From assembly GCA_020845805.1 (NCBI GenBank), contig JADLFD010000255.1, forward strand, positions 1 through 37,646: 37,646 nt of DNA, in the 5' to 3' direction. Shown here piece by piece: positions 8,087-16,762 of the stretch. The DNA is from Verrucomicrobiales bacterium (GTDB lineage: Bacteria; Verrucomicrobiota; Verrucomicrobiia; Limisphaerales; CAIMTB01). Position numbers and translations under genes: made by a program. The notes under the pieces were generated by a model. It had not been told where the DNA came from. It did not search any database and saw only the letters and a program-made list of their open reading frames with translations. The stretch's first letter is position 1; every line of letters begins with the position of its first letter.

Positions 8087-11000
8087 CTATTCCGTCCCGG
8101 ACTTAGGCTGCGCCTCGGCTTCCCCGGTCTCCTTCTCGACCTTCTTCCCACGCTTGTGGCGCTCCTTGGATTCCACTTCCGGATCAGGCGGCACGTCCTC
8201 GCGCCAGGCCTTCAACAGCGGCGCCTTGCGGTCGAGATCGCGCAGCAGCTCGCGAGCCTGTTCCGGCGTGCGCGTGATCTTCGGACGCAAAAACACCATC
8301 AACTCCACGTTGCGCGCGGTCTTGTCCTTCTTCTTGAAGGCCCAACCGAGGCCCGGGATGTCGCCCAGCACCGGCACGCGGCGCACGGTATCCGAAATCT
8401 GCTTCTGAATGATCCCGCCCAACACCAGCGTCTCCCCGCTGCGCGCCGTGACGTCCGTGCGGAAATTACGAGTGTCCAGGATCGCGCCGCCAAACAACGT
8501 CTGTCCCGGCTGGATGCCGGAGGACTCCGCGCGGATGCGCAGCGCGACATCCCCCGAGGTGTTGATGTGAGGAGTGACCTCCAGGATGATGCCCACTGAC
8601 TTGTAATCAAACCCCTGCACCAGTCCGTTGATGGTGTTCTGGCTGCTGTTGATGAACGGCACCTGCTGTCCCACAAAGAGCCGGCCCATCTCGTTGTCCG
8701 AGACGTTGATCTGCGGCTCGGCCAGCACCGTGGCGTCGGTGTTCTTCCGCAGGAACTGAACCAGGACATCGAGATTCACGTTGGCATCCAGAAGCCCCGA
8801 CCGCAGCTGGGACAACGTCTGCGCCACGTTCCCGAACCCCGGCGTGTTGACGGCCGTCTGGCCGCCAAAGCCCTTCTGATACCGGCCACCCCCGGTCCCC
8901 AGGATGGAACCGTCGTAGTCCTCGGAGGTGAACACCTTCGAACCGTCGGGCGACCAGCGCACTCCCATCTTATCCAGCTTGTCCGTGCTCACTTCGATGA
9001 TGCGCGCCTCGATCAACACCTGGGCCGTGGGCGCATCCATGTCCTCCACCAGCTTCATGATCTGCGGCAGCAGATGCATGTTGGCGGAAACCAGCAGCGC
9101 GTTGCTGCGTTGGTCAGCCACGATGCGCACGCGCCCCACCAAATCACTCACCTGTCGCGTGGTCGTGCGACCGTCGTTCCCACGCGGATTGTCCGGTTGC
9201 CCGCCGATCCACGGGAAATAGCCTTCGTCCTTCGACTCCTGACCCAGCTCGAAACTCGCGTCGCGCGGTCCGGTGCTCTGCTGCGGATTCTGCGGCTGCC
9301 CCGGGTTCTGCTGCGGTTGCTGCGGATTCTGCCGCAGTGGCGGCGAACCGTTCTTGGCGAACAGGATGTTCAACGTGGTGGACAGGTTCGCCGCCTTGGC
9401 GAATCGCAGCGGGATGCGCAGCGTCGTCTCCCCCGCCTGGGAGGGGATGTCGAGCTGCTTCAGGATCTCCTCCACCACCGCGAGATTCTCCTTCGAGTTC
9501 GAGGTGACGATGATGGTGTTGGAATACGGTTCGCTGGTGATGCGCACCTTGCCGTAGAGACGACCGACGTCCCGATCCGCCGATTCCGGCTGCCCCTCGT
9601 CGTAGTACCAGTACGGCATGCTCCGCGTCTGCTTCTTCAGAAACAACTCGTTGAGCACGTCCTCGATGTCCACCGCACTGACGAACTTCAACTGATAGAT
9701 GCGCGGGGCGAGGCTGTCGTCGTCCACCGGCTCGTCCAACTCCCGCACCATCTTCTCGATCGACGGCATCTGCGCCGGCGGCGCCTGCACCACGATGGAG
9801 TTCCGACGCCGGTCCGCGACGACCGCCACCTTCTTTCCTGACCCGGGTCGGTCGGAGGAGAAAAAGATGTACCGATAAGGACTGTTGTTGTCGTTGCCCG
9901 ACTCGCTCAACTGCTCCAGTTGCTTGGCCACGTCCTGCGCATCCGCGTGCTTCAGCGCAAAAGTCCTCGTGATCTTCTCCAGCGCATCCACGGTGTCCAG
10001 GGAGGCCACGAACTTCGCCACCGACCGAAAATTCGCTTCGCTGGAAAGAATGATCAGGGAGTTCGATCGGTCGTTGGCCGCCACTTCGACGGTTTCCTTC
10101 TGCGACCGCGCTCCGAGTTTCTGGTAGAGCGGCTGAACCTCCTTCACCAAATCCGTCGCCTGCACGTGTTTCAGCGGCAGCGTGCGCACGGTGAAATCGT
10201 CCGGCTTGTCGGTGTCCAGGATCTCCACCAGCTTGCGCACCTCCTCCAACCGCGACTTGGGCGTGGTCACCACCAAACGGTTGGCCGATTTGTCCGGCCA
10301 GATCCGCACCTGCAGCCCCGAACCGCCGGTGCTGCTCGCACCCCCACCTCCGCCACCGCCACCTCCCCCGCCTCCCGGCATCCCCGGCATGCCGGGCATC
10401 GGACCGCCCCCCGACGAGGATCCCCCCATCGCGCGCCCGGTCGAGGCCGACCCCGGCGATTGCGCATTCAGAATGAGCCCCACCAGATTCCCCACCTCCT
10501 CGGCGTCCCCAAAGCTCAAAGAAATCACCTCCACCACCGAATCGCCGATGGAAGTCACATCGAGCTCGCGGATCATCTCCGCCGCCAGTCGCAGGTTGTT
10601 GTTGTAGTCCGTCACCACCAGTGCGTTCGCACGGTCATCCACTTCCACCGTCGCCTTCTCCGAAAGAACCGCCCGCACCTTCTCCCGCAGTTCGACCGGC
10701 GATACGCGCGTGAGCGGAAAGATTTTCACCAGCCGCTGGCGGCCCTCGGGAATGGACGTCTGGGCGGCATTCAGGATCTCGGGCGGCAGCTTGGCGTCCT
10801 GGCCCTCGGGTAAAATCAGGATCGAACCGCTGGTCTCCACCGCGTTGAACCCCTCCAAAGCCAACGCACGATACACGAGCTCGATCGCTTCGCGCGTGGA
10901 CACCTTCTTCGAACTCACGATGGTCAACTGACACTGCACGCGCGGGTGCTTCACCACGCTCTTGCCCGTGGTCTTCGCCAACCACTGCACAATCATGTCG

Positions 11001-11392
11001 ACGTTGGCGCCCTGAAAGCTGACCTGGATCTCCGTGGGTGGAACCTCATTGGTGGCGACGTTCGGCGGGCCTCCCGCTCCCGGAGGAACTCCCGGACCGG
11101 GAAGGCCTGGCACCGCCCCCGCCACCGAAGGCGGCACCGCGTTGGTGGGCGCCGACGACGCCCCCGCCACGGGATTCGTCGATGACCCTGCCGCCGCATT
11201 GGTCGACACGGTATTGGTCGACGCGGGTGCGGCGCTCGGCGGAGCGGCTCCACGCCGGTCGCACGAGGCCAGCCCCAACGCCATCAATAGCGTCAGCGTC
11301 AGAACCAGGCCCATGCCCGAAGCGGGATGCGGCGACGTCGGAGCGGGTCCGGATCGATCCCCCGCCGAGGCCGTTGGTAATCGTGAGTTCAC
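8087..11392 (-). CDS. gspD: Type II secretion system secretin GspD, extended form
   Basis: The product is the outer-membrane secretin through which folded proteins leave the periplasm. It has 1101 residues, against about 650-700 for typical GspD. A hydrophobic segment ending LASC (Cys 44) suggests a lipoprotein, followed by a Ser/Ala/Pro-rich linker to about 118. An N0 domain (about 120-197) precedes six N1-like modules at about 219-278, 286-395, 399-467, 473-553, 562-648 and 655-786; usual GspD has three. Module 2 carries a Gly-rich loop (about 326-359) and module 6 a Gln/Pro-rich loop (about 687-707). The secretin core (about 788-1043) ends with the signature VPVLGDIPGLGW, and a charged tail follows. 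The GTG start overlaps the gspC stop (GTGA). ATG 11314 is an alternative start, but it leaves a signal without positive charges. Confidence 0.95.
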   Translation of the reverse strand: MNSRLPTASAGDRSGPAPTSPHPASGMGLVLTLTLLMALGLASCDRRGAAPPSAAPASTNTVSTNAAAGSSTNPVAGASSAPTNAVPPSVAGAVPGLPGPGVPPGAGGPPNVATNEVPPTEIQVSFQGANVDMIVQWLAKTTGKSVVKHPRVQCQLTIVSSKKVSTREAIELVYRALALEGFNAVETSGSILILPEGQDAKLPPEILNAAQTSIPEGRQRLVKIFPLTRVSPVELREKVRAVLSEKATVEVDDRANALVVTDYNNNLRLAAEMIRELDVTSIGDSVVEVISLSFGDAEEVGNLVGLILNAQSPGSASTGRAMGGSSSGGGPMPGMPGMPGGGGGGGGGGGGASSTGGSGLQVRIWPDKSANRLVVTTPKSRLEEVRKLVEILDTDKPDDFTVRTLPLKHVQATDLVKEVQPLYQKLGARSQKETVEVAANDRSNSLIILSSEANFRSVAKFVASLDTVDALEKITRTFALKHADAQDVAKQLEQLSESGNDNNSPYRYIFFSSDRPGSGKKVAVVADRRRNSIVVQAPPAQMPSIEKMVRELDEPVDDDSLAPRIYQLKFVSAVDIEDVLNELFLKKQTRSMPYWYYDEGQPESADRDVGRLYGKVRITSEPYSNTIIVTSNSKENLAVVEEILKQLDIPSQAGETTLRIPLRFAKAANLSTTLNILFAKNGSPPLRQNPQQPQQNPGQPQNPQQSTGPRDASFELGQESKDEGYFPWIGGQPDNPRGNDGRTTTRQVSDLVGRVRIVADQRSNALLVSANMHLLPQIMKLVEDMDAPTAQVLIEARIIEVSTDKLDKMGVRWSPDGSKVFTSEDYDGSILGTGGGRYQKGFGGQTAVNTPGFGNVAQTLSQLRSGLLDANVNLDVLVQFLRKNTDATVLAEPQINVSDNEMGRLFVGQQVPFINSSQNTINGLVQGFDYKSVGIILEVTPHINTSGDVALRIRAESSGIQPGQTLFGGAILDTRNFRTDVTARSGETLVLGGIIQKQISDTVRRVPVLGDIPGLGWAFKKKDKTARNVELMVFLRPKITRTPEQARELLRDLDRKAPLLKAWREDVPPDPEVESKERHKRGKKVEKETGEAEAQPKSGTE

Positions 11393-11958
11393 TTGGTTTC
11401 TCCCTTCGCTTTGGGCAGGAGGCTCTCGCCGCCGTAACCCTGAAAGATCGTTAGTTCCTTCTCCTGTCCGTTTTCCCGCACCAGCACCCGATTGGTGCCG
11501 ACGCGAACCAACTCCACCGACCCCAACCGGTCCCCTTCCCGAATCATCCCCACCTGGCCCTCAGGGCTCCGCAGAATCACGTCCCGCCCCACAATCCCCA
11601 TCAGCGCCATCGGCGGCGGACGAATCACCGGCCCCAACAACCCACTCTGAACCAAATGCCCCGCCTTCACTCCACCCGGCCCCGATGGCGCCGCTCCCGG
11701 CATACCAGGCATACCAGGCATACCAGGCATACCAGGCATACCAGGCATGGGCATCGCACCCGGCGGAGGACCGCCCGGGTCCCCCGCGGGATTGCCTGAC
11801 TCCGCCTTCGGCGCCGGAGCCGACCACGTTGGAACCCGCGGCACCGTGACCGACTTCAAGGGCTGGGATCGTCCGAAGCCTCGCACCACCTGCTGCGCCA
11901 GCACGACACACAGCACGGCACACAGGATCTTCAACCCAAGTTCTGCTCGATCACGCAT
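11389..11958 (-). CDS. gspC: Type II secretion inner-membrane protein GspC-like
   Basis: The 189-residue protein has a single N-terminal membrane segment (about 9-25, LKILCAVLCVVLAQQVV), a Pro/Gly-rich periplasmic linker, and a C-terminal HR-like beta domain (about 115-175: LMGIVGRDVILRSPEG, GMIREGDRLGSVELVRVG, VLVRENGQEKEL). In GspC this domain contacts the N0 domain of the secretin and links the outer and inner membrane parts. No PDZ or coiled-coil domain follows, so it is shorter than proteobacterial GspC and somewhat PilP-like. The linker holds a PGM tripeptide repeat encoded by a perfect 9-bp tandem repeat at 11699-11743. It overlaps gspM by 8 bases and gspD by 4. The symbol is assigned from position and architecture. 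Confidence 0.7.
   Translation of the reverse strand: MRDRAELGLKILCAVLCVVLAQQVVRGFGRSQPLKSVTVPRVPTWSAPAPKAESGNPAGDPGGPPPGAMPMPGMPGMPGMPGMPGMPGAAPSGPGGVKAGHLVQSGLLGPVIRPPPMALMGIVGRDVILRSPEGQVGMIREGDRLGSVELVRVGTNRVLVRENGQEKELTIFQGYGGESLLPKAKGETK
11699..11743 (-). repeat. Five perfect 9-bp tandem repeats inside gspC
   Basis: On the + strand the unit GGCATACCA occurs five times without a mismatch. The next unit, at 11744, is GGCATGGGC. On the coding strand each copy encodes Pro-Gly-Met. Synonymous drift is absent, which points to recent expansion or slippage. Copy-number change would leave the reading frame intact and only alter the length of the periplasmic linker. Confidence 0.9.
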
Positions 11959-12514
11959 CAGGCCTCCTCTTCGAGCCTCGCCAGGGTTCGAAATTCAGAA
12001 TCATCACCGTCACCGTCAGACGCGCGGATCCCGGCTGGGTGCGGTCCGGCGCCAGTTGCACCGTATCGGCCACCAGCGGATAACCGAGCGTCCCCATGCC
12101 GTGTAGGAACCCTAGAACCGCCCCCACGGGTCCCACGCCCTCGATCTGCACGGTCGCCAACTCCCGCGCCGCCGAACGCGACGCGGTCTCGCGCACCGGT
12201 CCCAGCTGGAGGCCCGCGCTCATGGCGGCGTTGTGCATCGCCGCCACCGCTTCCGCGATGAGGGTGTTGGTGGTCTGTTTCGCCGGGTCCATGCGGAACT
12301 GCTCCATCAGTCCCTCCAGTCCGGCCGCCTTGTCCGCGGTGACTTCGACCCGGGTGCGGAGCGCCTGCGCGTCGCGTACCAGCCGCAGGTACGCGGCCCG
12401 TCGCTTCTGCAACGCGCTCCACGTGTCGAAGCCGAAGAACAACACCAGATACACCGCCAGCCCGATGGCGGCGTAGCGGATCGTGCGCTTTTCCTGGGGT
12501 GATAAGGATCGCAT
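11951..12514 (-). CDS. gspM: Type II secretion protein GspM/PilO-like
   Basis: The 187-residue bitopic protein starts with a short charged cytoplasmic segment (MRSLSPQEKRTIR) and a membrane helix at about 12-31 (YAAIGLAVYLVLFFGFDTW). A coiled-coil-like region with heptad spacing follows (about 35-75), then a ferredoxin-like periplasmic domain (about 85-175, including TVQIEGVGPVGAVLGFLHGM). This is the usual architecture of GspM and PilO, which pair with GspL in the inner-membrane platform and connect the ATPase to the pseudopilus. The position directly after gspL and the 8-base overlap with gspC support the call. Sequence conservation in this family is weak, so the symbol rests largely on operon context. 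Confidence 0.7.
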   Translation of the reverse strand: MRSLSPQEKRTIRYAAIGLAVYLVLFFGFDTWSALQKRRAAYLRLVRDAQALRTRVEVTADKAAGLEGLMEQFRMDPAKQTTNTLIAEAVAAMHNAAMSAGLQLGPVRETASRSAARELATVQIEGVGPVGAVLGFLHGMGTLGYPLVADTVQLAPDRTQPGSARLTVTVMILNFEPWRGSKRRPDA

Positions 12515-12525
12515 GCGTGACAGGA

Positions 12526-14043
12526 TTAGGATCCGCGAGGTTTCGGTGCCTCACCCGGGGCGGAGGTGGCCCCCGGATCGTCGAGTTTGAGAATGGGCAG
12601 CCCCTCACGTAGCGAGGCCTCTTTCCAGTGCGCCGTGATGCGGTAATTCACCTGCTGCCGGTCCGGTGTCGGGGTCTGCTCATCCACCACCACCGTGGTA
12701 AAAAAGCCCGACTCCACCAGCTTGGATCGAAAGCCCACCACGTCCTGCGACGTGCGTAGCGCCCCCCGCAACACCAAGTCCCCACGTCCGTTCATCGAAA
12801 CCGACTCCAACTGCGTGCCCTGAGGAATGGACTTCGAGATCACCACCAACGCGTCAAGGTACGGCGGTTGGCTCTGCTTCAGGTTCCGCATGAACTCCCA
12901 CTGCTCCTCGATCTGCGCCAACCGCGGTTCCTCCGCTTTCAAGGCCGCCACCCGCCGCGCCAATCCTGGCTGAAGTAAGGCCACCTCCACGTGCGGCGCC
13001 GCCAATGCCAGCCCCAGGAGTATTGCCGCCAATACCGCCCACCGGCGCGGGATCCCGCGGGCCAGCGCCGGATGCGCTTCCACCACCGGCACGCGCAATT
13101 CGAGCACCGCCTCGGAATCCCCGTGGTGCGCCCAACGCTCCAACCCGCGCAGCAGGGCGGTTCCTCCCGCCGAGATCGTCGGAGCCACCCGCCACCCGCC
13201 CGCGCGCGGGCACGTCCGGCGCAGGCCTTCCACCAAAACCTCGCCCGTAGCGCCCTCCACCATCACCGTGGCCGGGAGATCGGCGCGCTCGCGCGCAACC
13301 TCGCCCAGTGCCTGCGCCAGCACCGCATCCAGCACGGAATCCGCCTTCCCCGTCTGCCACCACTCCCGCACCCGCCCCGCCGCCTCATCCATCGAAACGA
13401 CCGCGCGACCCGCATAGTCGGCCGCCAACCGCTCCAGTCCCCAGGGCACCACCCGCACCGACTCGAGTCCGTGCGCGTCAAACGCGGCCCACTCACTCGC
13501 CCGGCCCTCCACCACCAGCAGGCAGCCCGCGCCACTGATCTCTCCGCTCTGCCCTCGAACCCACGCCGAAAGGGTGAACCTTGGCTGGAGCCCGCACGCC
13601 TCCAGCAACACGCGATAGTCATCGATCACCTCGCGTTTCACCGCCGCCACCACCACCTCCTGGGCCACCGCCCCAGCTCCTCCACTCACCCGGGCAAATC
13701 CCCAGGCCAGCTGCTCCGCCGGCAAGGGAAACTCCGCCTCCACTTGCATGGCCACCAACGCCTCCAGATCCGCTCCCCCACCACTGGGCAGGGAAAACCG
13801 CCGTACCGTGACGCCACGTGCCGATACCGCGCACCAGGCGTGCAACCTCGGCTGCCATGCCGCACGCCCGATCCAGGCGGGCAGTTCCTTCGCCACCAAC
13901 TCCCGCGTCGCCTCCCCCAGACGCCCGTGCGAGGAACGTTCCAGTCGCCACTCGCGCACCGCGCCTCGATGATGCACCCGCATCGAGTCCTGACCGCACT
14001 CGATCAGCACGGGATTCGAAGTCATCCACGCCGGTCGACTCAT
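12526..14043 (-). CDS. gspL: Type II secretion protein GspL-like (PilM-PilN type fusion)
   Basis: This 505-residue protein has a cytoplasmic actin-like domain (about 10-305; segments such as VRRFSLPSG and VAMQVEAEFPLP are typical of the PilM/GspL fold), a single membrane helix at about 335-350, then a coiled-coil-like stretch and a PilN/GspL ferredoxin-like periplasmic domain (about 395-475, including LESVSMNGRGDLVLRGAL). GspL recruits the GspE ATPase to the inner membrane and dimerises with GspM. The ATG overlaps the stop of gspK (ATGA), indicating translational coupling. The tail beyond about 480 is Pro-rich. Confidence 0.8.
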   Translation of the reverse strand: MSRPAWMTSNPVLIECGQDSMRVHHRGAVREWRLERSSHGRLGEATRELVAKELPAWIGRAAWQPRLHAWCAVSARGVTVRRFSLPSGGGADLEALVAMQVEAEFPLPAEQLAWGFARVSGGAGAVAQEVVVAAVKREVIDDYRVLLEACGLQPRFTLSAWVRGQSGEISGAGCLLVVEGRASEWAAFDAHGLESVRVVPWGLERLAADYAGRAVVSMDEAAGRVREWWQTGKADSVLDAVLAQALGEVARERADLPATVMVEGATGEVLVEGLRRTCPRAGGWRVAPTISAGGTALLRGLERWAHHGDSEAVLELRVPVVEAHPALARGIPRRWAVLAAILLGLALAAPHVEVALLQPGLARRVAALKAEEPRLAQIEEQWEFMRNLKQSQPPYLDALVVISKSIPQGTQLESVSMNGRGDLVLRGALRTSQDVVGFRSKLVESGFFTTVVVDEQTPTPDRQQVNYRITAHWKEASLREGLPILKLDDPGATSAPGEAPKPRGS

Positions 14044-15422
14044 AAGTCATCCTCCCTGTAAGCCACAGTTCTGACTTCGCTCCCGGTCACGCGGACCACC
14101 ACCTCCACCCGTCGCACCGCCCCCGTCCCCGGCATACGCCCCTCACCCAGGATACGATGCGTCTCCGATCGCGCCGTCACCCGCGGCGCCAACTGCTTGA
14201 ACGTCTCCTCGGTGATCCCGGGCACGAGCAGAAGGTGGGCAATGTTGGGAAGTGAACCGTTGGAGGACCGATAGGAGATCAGCGCCTGTGCCAACTCGCG
14301 AGTCATGCCCGGCAAACACCTCAAGACCTCCAACCCTGCGCTGTTGACGTTCACCACGCCCACCAACTCCTCCTCGTCACTCGTCGTCACCTCATCCGCG
14401 ATGTCCCGCAGCAGATTCGCATCGATCACCTTCGGTCCGTTGTTCTCAGGCGGTCCCCCAGGCCTGGGTGCCTCCGCAGCTGGATTCCCCTCCGGTCCTC
14501 CCGGCCCCCCTTGACCCGGCCCCGCCGCGGGCGCCTGCCGGACCTCGAGCAAATCGGCCACGCTGTCCAACGAGCCACGACCCCGATGCGCCACGATCGC
14601 CTTCGCAATCTCCGCCGTGATGCCCTGCACCCCGGTCAGGGCCGATTCATCCGCCGTCTTCAGATTCACTCGGGATCGTCCCGACGCACTCACATTGGCC
14701 ACCGCCGAACGCACGGTGAGTGACCCGGCCCAACCGCGATCCGCCGCCGGTTGCCGGATGGGCTCAGACTCCCCCTCGACTTCGCCCTCGACCGAATCCA
14801 CCTCCCGGAATCCCGTGCCTTGCGTGTCGTCCCCAAACAGGTCCTCCGACCTCACGCCGCGCACCATGAGCAACTCGCGGATCGTTTCGAGCGGACCGTC
14901 GCGGATCCGCACCGGATTGCGCCCCACGGCATAGTAGTCCGCCTCCGCACCTCCCGGCCCGGGCGACTGATCTCCATCCCGCCAGTCCAGAATCGCGGCC
15001 ACCACGTCCGAGGTCATCCCTTCGAGGCGCAGCAACTCCTCCGCCGAGGCGACGTTCACATTCAACCGGCTCTCCTCATCGCTCACCCCGTACACCATGC
15101 CGCCGCCTTCGTCCGCGCGCGCCGCCCGCACCACGCTGTATCGCCCGCGACCCAGTGGAATGTCTTGGAACTGGTCCGGGGCATCCGCCAACGCCCGTCC
15201 ATGGCTCTGCGCTGATCGGCTGCGCTGGCGGGCGTCCTGGTACAGTAGCGCCTTCGCCTTCTCCACTCCCGCCAGGGCCAGATAGCGCGCCTGCACGGCG
15301 TCCCCATGATGCCGCACGCTCATCAAACCCATCCGCGACGAATGCAGCACGCCGATCACCAACAGCGACAGCAACGCCATGCACCACAACAACGCCACCA
15401 GGACTGAGCCACGCTCGCGCAT
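14040..15422 (-). CDS. gspK: Type II secretion minor pseudopilin GspK
   Basis: The 460-residue protein starts with a short leader and hydrophobic helix (MRERG then SVLVALLWCMALLSLL). The likely prepilin peptidase site is after Gly 5. There is no Glu at +5, which is normal for GspK. Three helix-hairpin-helix-like segments follow: LNVNVASAEELLRLEGM, VNLKTADESALTGVQGI and VNVNSAGLEVLRCLPGM. GspK caps the pseudopilus tip together with GspI and GspJ. It is longer than typical GspK (about 330), mainly because of a third helix-hairpin-helix and a Gly/Pro-rich insert at about 295-330. It lies 3 bases downstream of gspJ and overlaps gspL by 4. Confidence 0.85.
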   Translation of the reverse strand: MRERGSVLVALLWCMALLSLLVIGVLHSSRMGLMSVRHHGDAVQARYLALAGVEKAKALLYQDARQRSRSAQSHGRALADAPDQFQDIPLGRGRYSVVRAARADEGGGMVYGVSDEESRLNVNVASAEELLRLEGMTSDVVAAILDWRDGDQSPGPGGAEADYYAVGRNPVRIRDGPLETIRELLMVRGVRSEDLFGDDTQGTGFREVDSVEGEVEGESEPIRQPAADRGWAGSLTVRSAVANVSASGRSRVNLKTADESALTGVQGITAEIAKAIVAHRGRGSLDSVADLLEVRQAPAAGPGQGGPGGPEGNPAAEAPRPGGPPENNGPKVIDANLLRDIADEVTTSDEEELVGVVNVNSAGLEVLRCLPGMTRELAQALISYRSSNGSLPNIAHLLLVPGITEETFKQLAPRVTARSETHRILGEGRMPGTGAVRRVEVVVRVTGSEVRTVAYREDDL

Positions 15423-15425
15423 GCG

Positions 15426-16250
15426 TCAGTTCCCTCCCCCTTCCGGCGTCGCACCAGGGGTGGCTGCCCCCGATCCGCCGGAGGCGGACGGCACCGAGGC
15501 CAGGACCAGCCTCGCCACCGTCTGAAACACCATCGCCGGCTCGGGTTCCACCGCCTCGGACTCGCTCCCCGCGCTGTCTTCCCCCCGCCGCCGCCTGGGA
15601 TTGGGATCCAACGCCAGCGTGATGCGCACCGCTTCGGGCATCCCCGTCAGATTGGAACGCTCCCGCCGCGAACTCTCCGCCTTGCCCCGGCCTTCCGTGT
15701 CCCCCCAACTCTCGTACCACTCGAACCCGTCATAGTGCTCGATTCGCAGGGCCCGGATCCCCGTCACCATCACGTCCTTCCGTCCCCCGCGCGGTCCCTC
15801 CAATGGCAGGCCGGGATGACTCCGCCGACACAACGCCAGCAAGCCCGTGCGCTCGTCCTGCTCAATGAAGTAACTCACGGCGCAATAGTCACCCTCCCCC
15901 TCGCGGGTGGGGGTGAAATGGTGCGTCGCAAAATCCAGACTGTCCGCTTCCACCCCGCCCACGGTCCGATCGACGCCCAAAAACTCGGAATCCCCCGGCA
16001 GGGCACACGCCGATCGCAACTCGGCCGCCATGCGGTCCAGCACCACCCGCGCCCCTTGCGCGGCCTCCAACCGCGGATCCATCAGCTTCTGAGTGGCGAG
16101 CGCGGCGCTCAGACAGGCGTACCCCGCCGCCAAAATGACTCCCATCAGCGCCGCGCTGATCATCAACTCCACCAGCGTGAACCCACGCCGGGAATCCCGG
16201 AAGCTCCCGCCCAAGGCCTCTCTTGTCCCCTCGCGACACCGCCACCTCAC
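15426..16250 (-). CDS. gspJ: Type II secretion minor pseudopilin GspJ
   Basis: The 274-residue prepilin-like protein has a 23-residue basic leader. The cleavage site SRRG|FTLVELM has Gly at -1 and Glu at +5, and the hydrophobic helix ISAALMGVILAAGYACLSAAL follows. GspJ forms the pseudopilus tip complex with GspI and GspK. The globular part includes AQGARVVLDRMAAELRSA, a typical GspJ/PilW-like segment that follows the helix. The C-terminus is rich in Glu, Arg and Pro/Gly and likely disordered. The start codon is GTG at 16250, which overlaps the gspI stop (GTGA), so translation is probably coupled. Confidence 0.85.
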   Translation of the reverse strand: MRWRCREGTREALGGSFRDSRRGFTLVELMISAALMGVILAAGYACLSAALATQKLMDPRLEAAQGARVVLDRMAAELRSACALPGDSEFLGVDRTVGGVEADSLDFATHHFTPTREGEGDYCAVSYFIEQDERTGLLALCRRSHPGLPLEGPRGGRKDVMVTGIRALRIEHYDGFEWYESWGDTEGRGKAESSRRERSNLTGMPEAVRITLALDPNPRRRRGEDSAGSESEAVEPEPAMVFQTVARLVLASVPSASGGSGAATPGATPEGGGN

Positions 16251-16762
16251 GAGCCACCGCCTCTCCGCGCACGCCGCTGCGCCTCGCGTTCCCGCCGTGA
16301 TTCCGTCTCGGTGGTGCCCAGCGGCACTTCGAACAACAACGTGCGCAACTCGTACACCGCCCCCCCGTCATCAGCCGATTCAATGGTCACCGCCACCTCA
16401 TGCAACCCCTCGATGCCCGCGTCCGAAATGCGCTGCCTCCACCGGTACTTCGTCAGATCCCCACCACACGTACCTTCCGTCTCGCCATCAGTGAGATATC
16501 CCTCCGCCCGCAACAACTCCACCTGGCCCGCCGCAAAAAGTGACGCCGCCGTCTGCAACTCGGTCTCCTTGGCCGACTTCAACGCCGTGGCCAACCCCTG
16601 CGTCAATCCCACCACCCCCACGCCAAGCACCAGAATGGCGCACATGACCTCGACCAACGAGAAACCCCGCGCACCACCCAGCCGCCGCCAACCCGCGTTC
16701 GGTCGCGCCGCACCACGCCGCGCCGCACCAAACCGACCCCCCATGTCCAGTGGCGAGTTCAT
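16247..16762 (-). CDS. gspI: Type II secretion minor pseudopilin GspI
   Basis: The 171-residue pseudopilin has a long basic leader of 33 residues and the site GARG|FSLVEVM (Gly at -1, Glu at +5), followed by the hydrophobic helix CAILVLGVGVVGLTQGLATAL. The globular domain is short, as expected for GspI, which nucleates the pseudopilus tip with GspJ and GspK. The ATG at 16762 overlaps the gspH stop (ATGA). An internal ATG at 16744 would shorten the leader by six residues. The last 20 or so residues are strongly basic (RREREAQRRARRGGGS). Confidence 0.85.
   Translation of the reverse strand: MNSPLDMGGRFGAARRGAARPNAGWRRLGGARGFSLVEVMCAILVLGVGVVGLTQGLATALKSAKETELQTAASLFAAGQVELLRAEGYLTDGETEGTCGGDLTKYRWRQRISDAGIEGLHEVAVTIESADDGGAVYELRTLLFEVPLGTTETESRREREAQRRARRGGGS

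Noticed and set aside
11699-11743. Short direct repeats that could suggest a CRISPR array
   Set aside because: The repeats are contiguous 9-bp units with no spacers and encode Pro-Gly-Met in frame.
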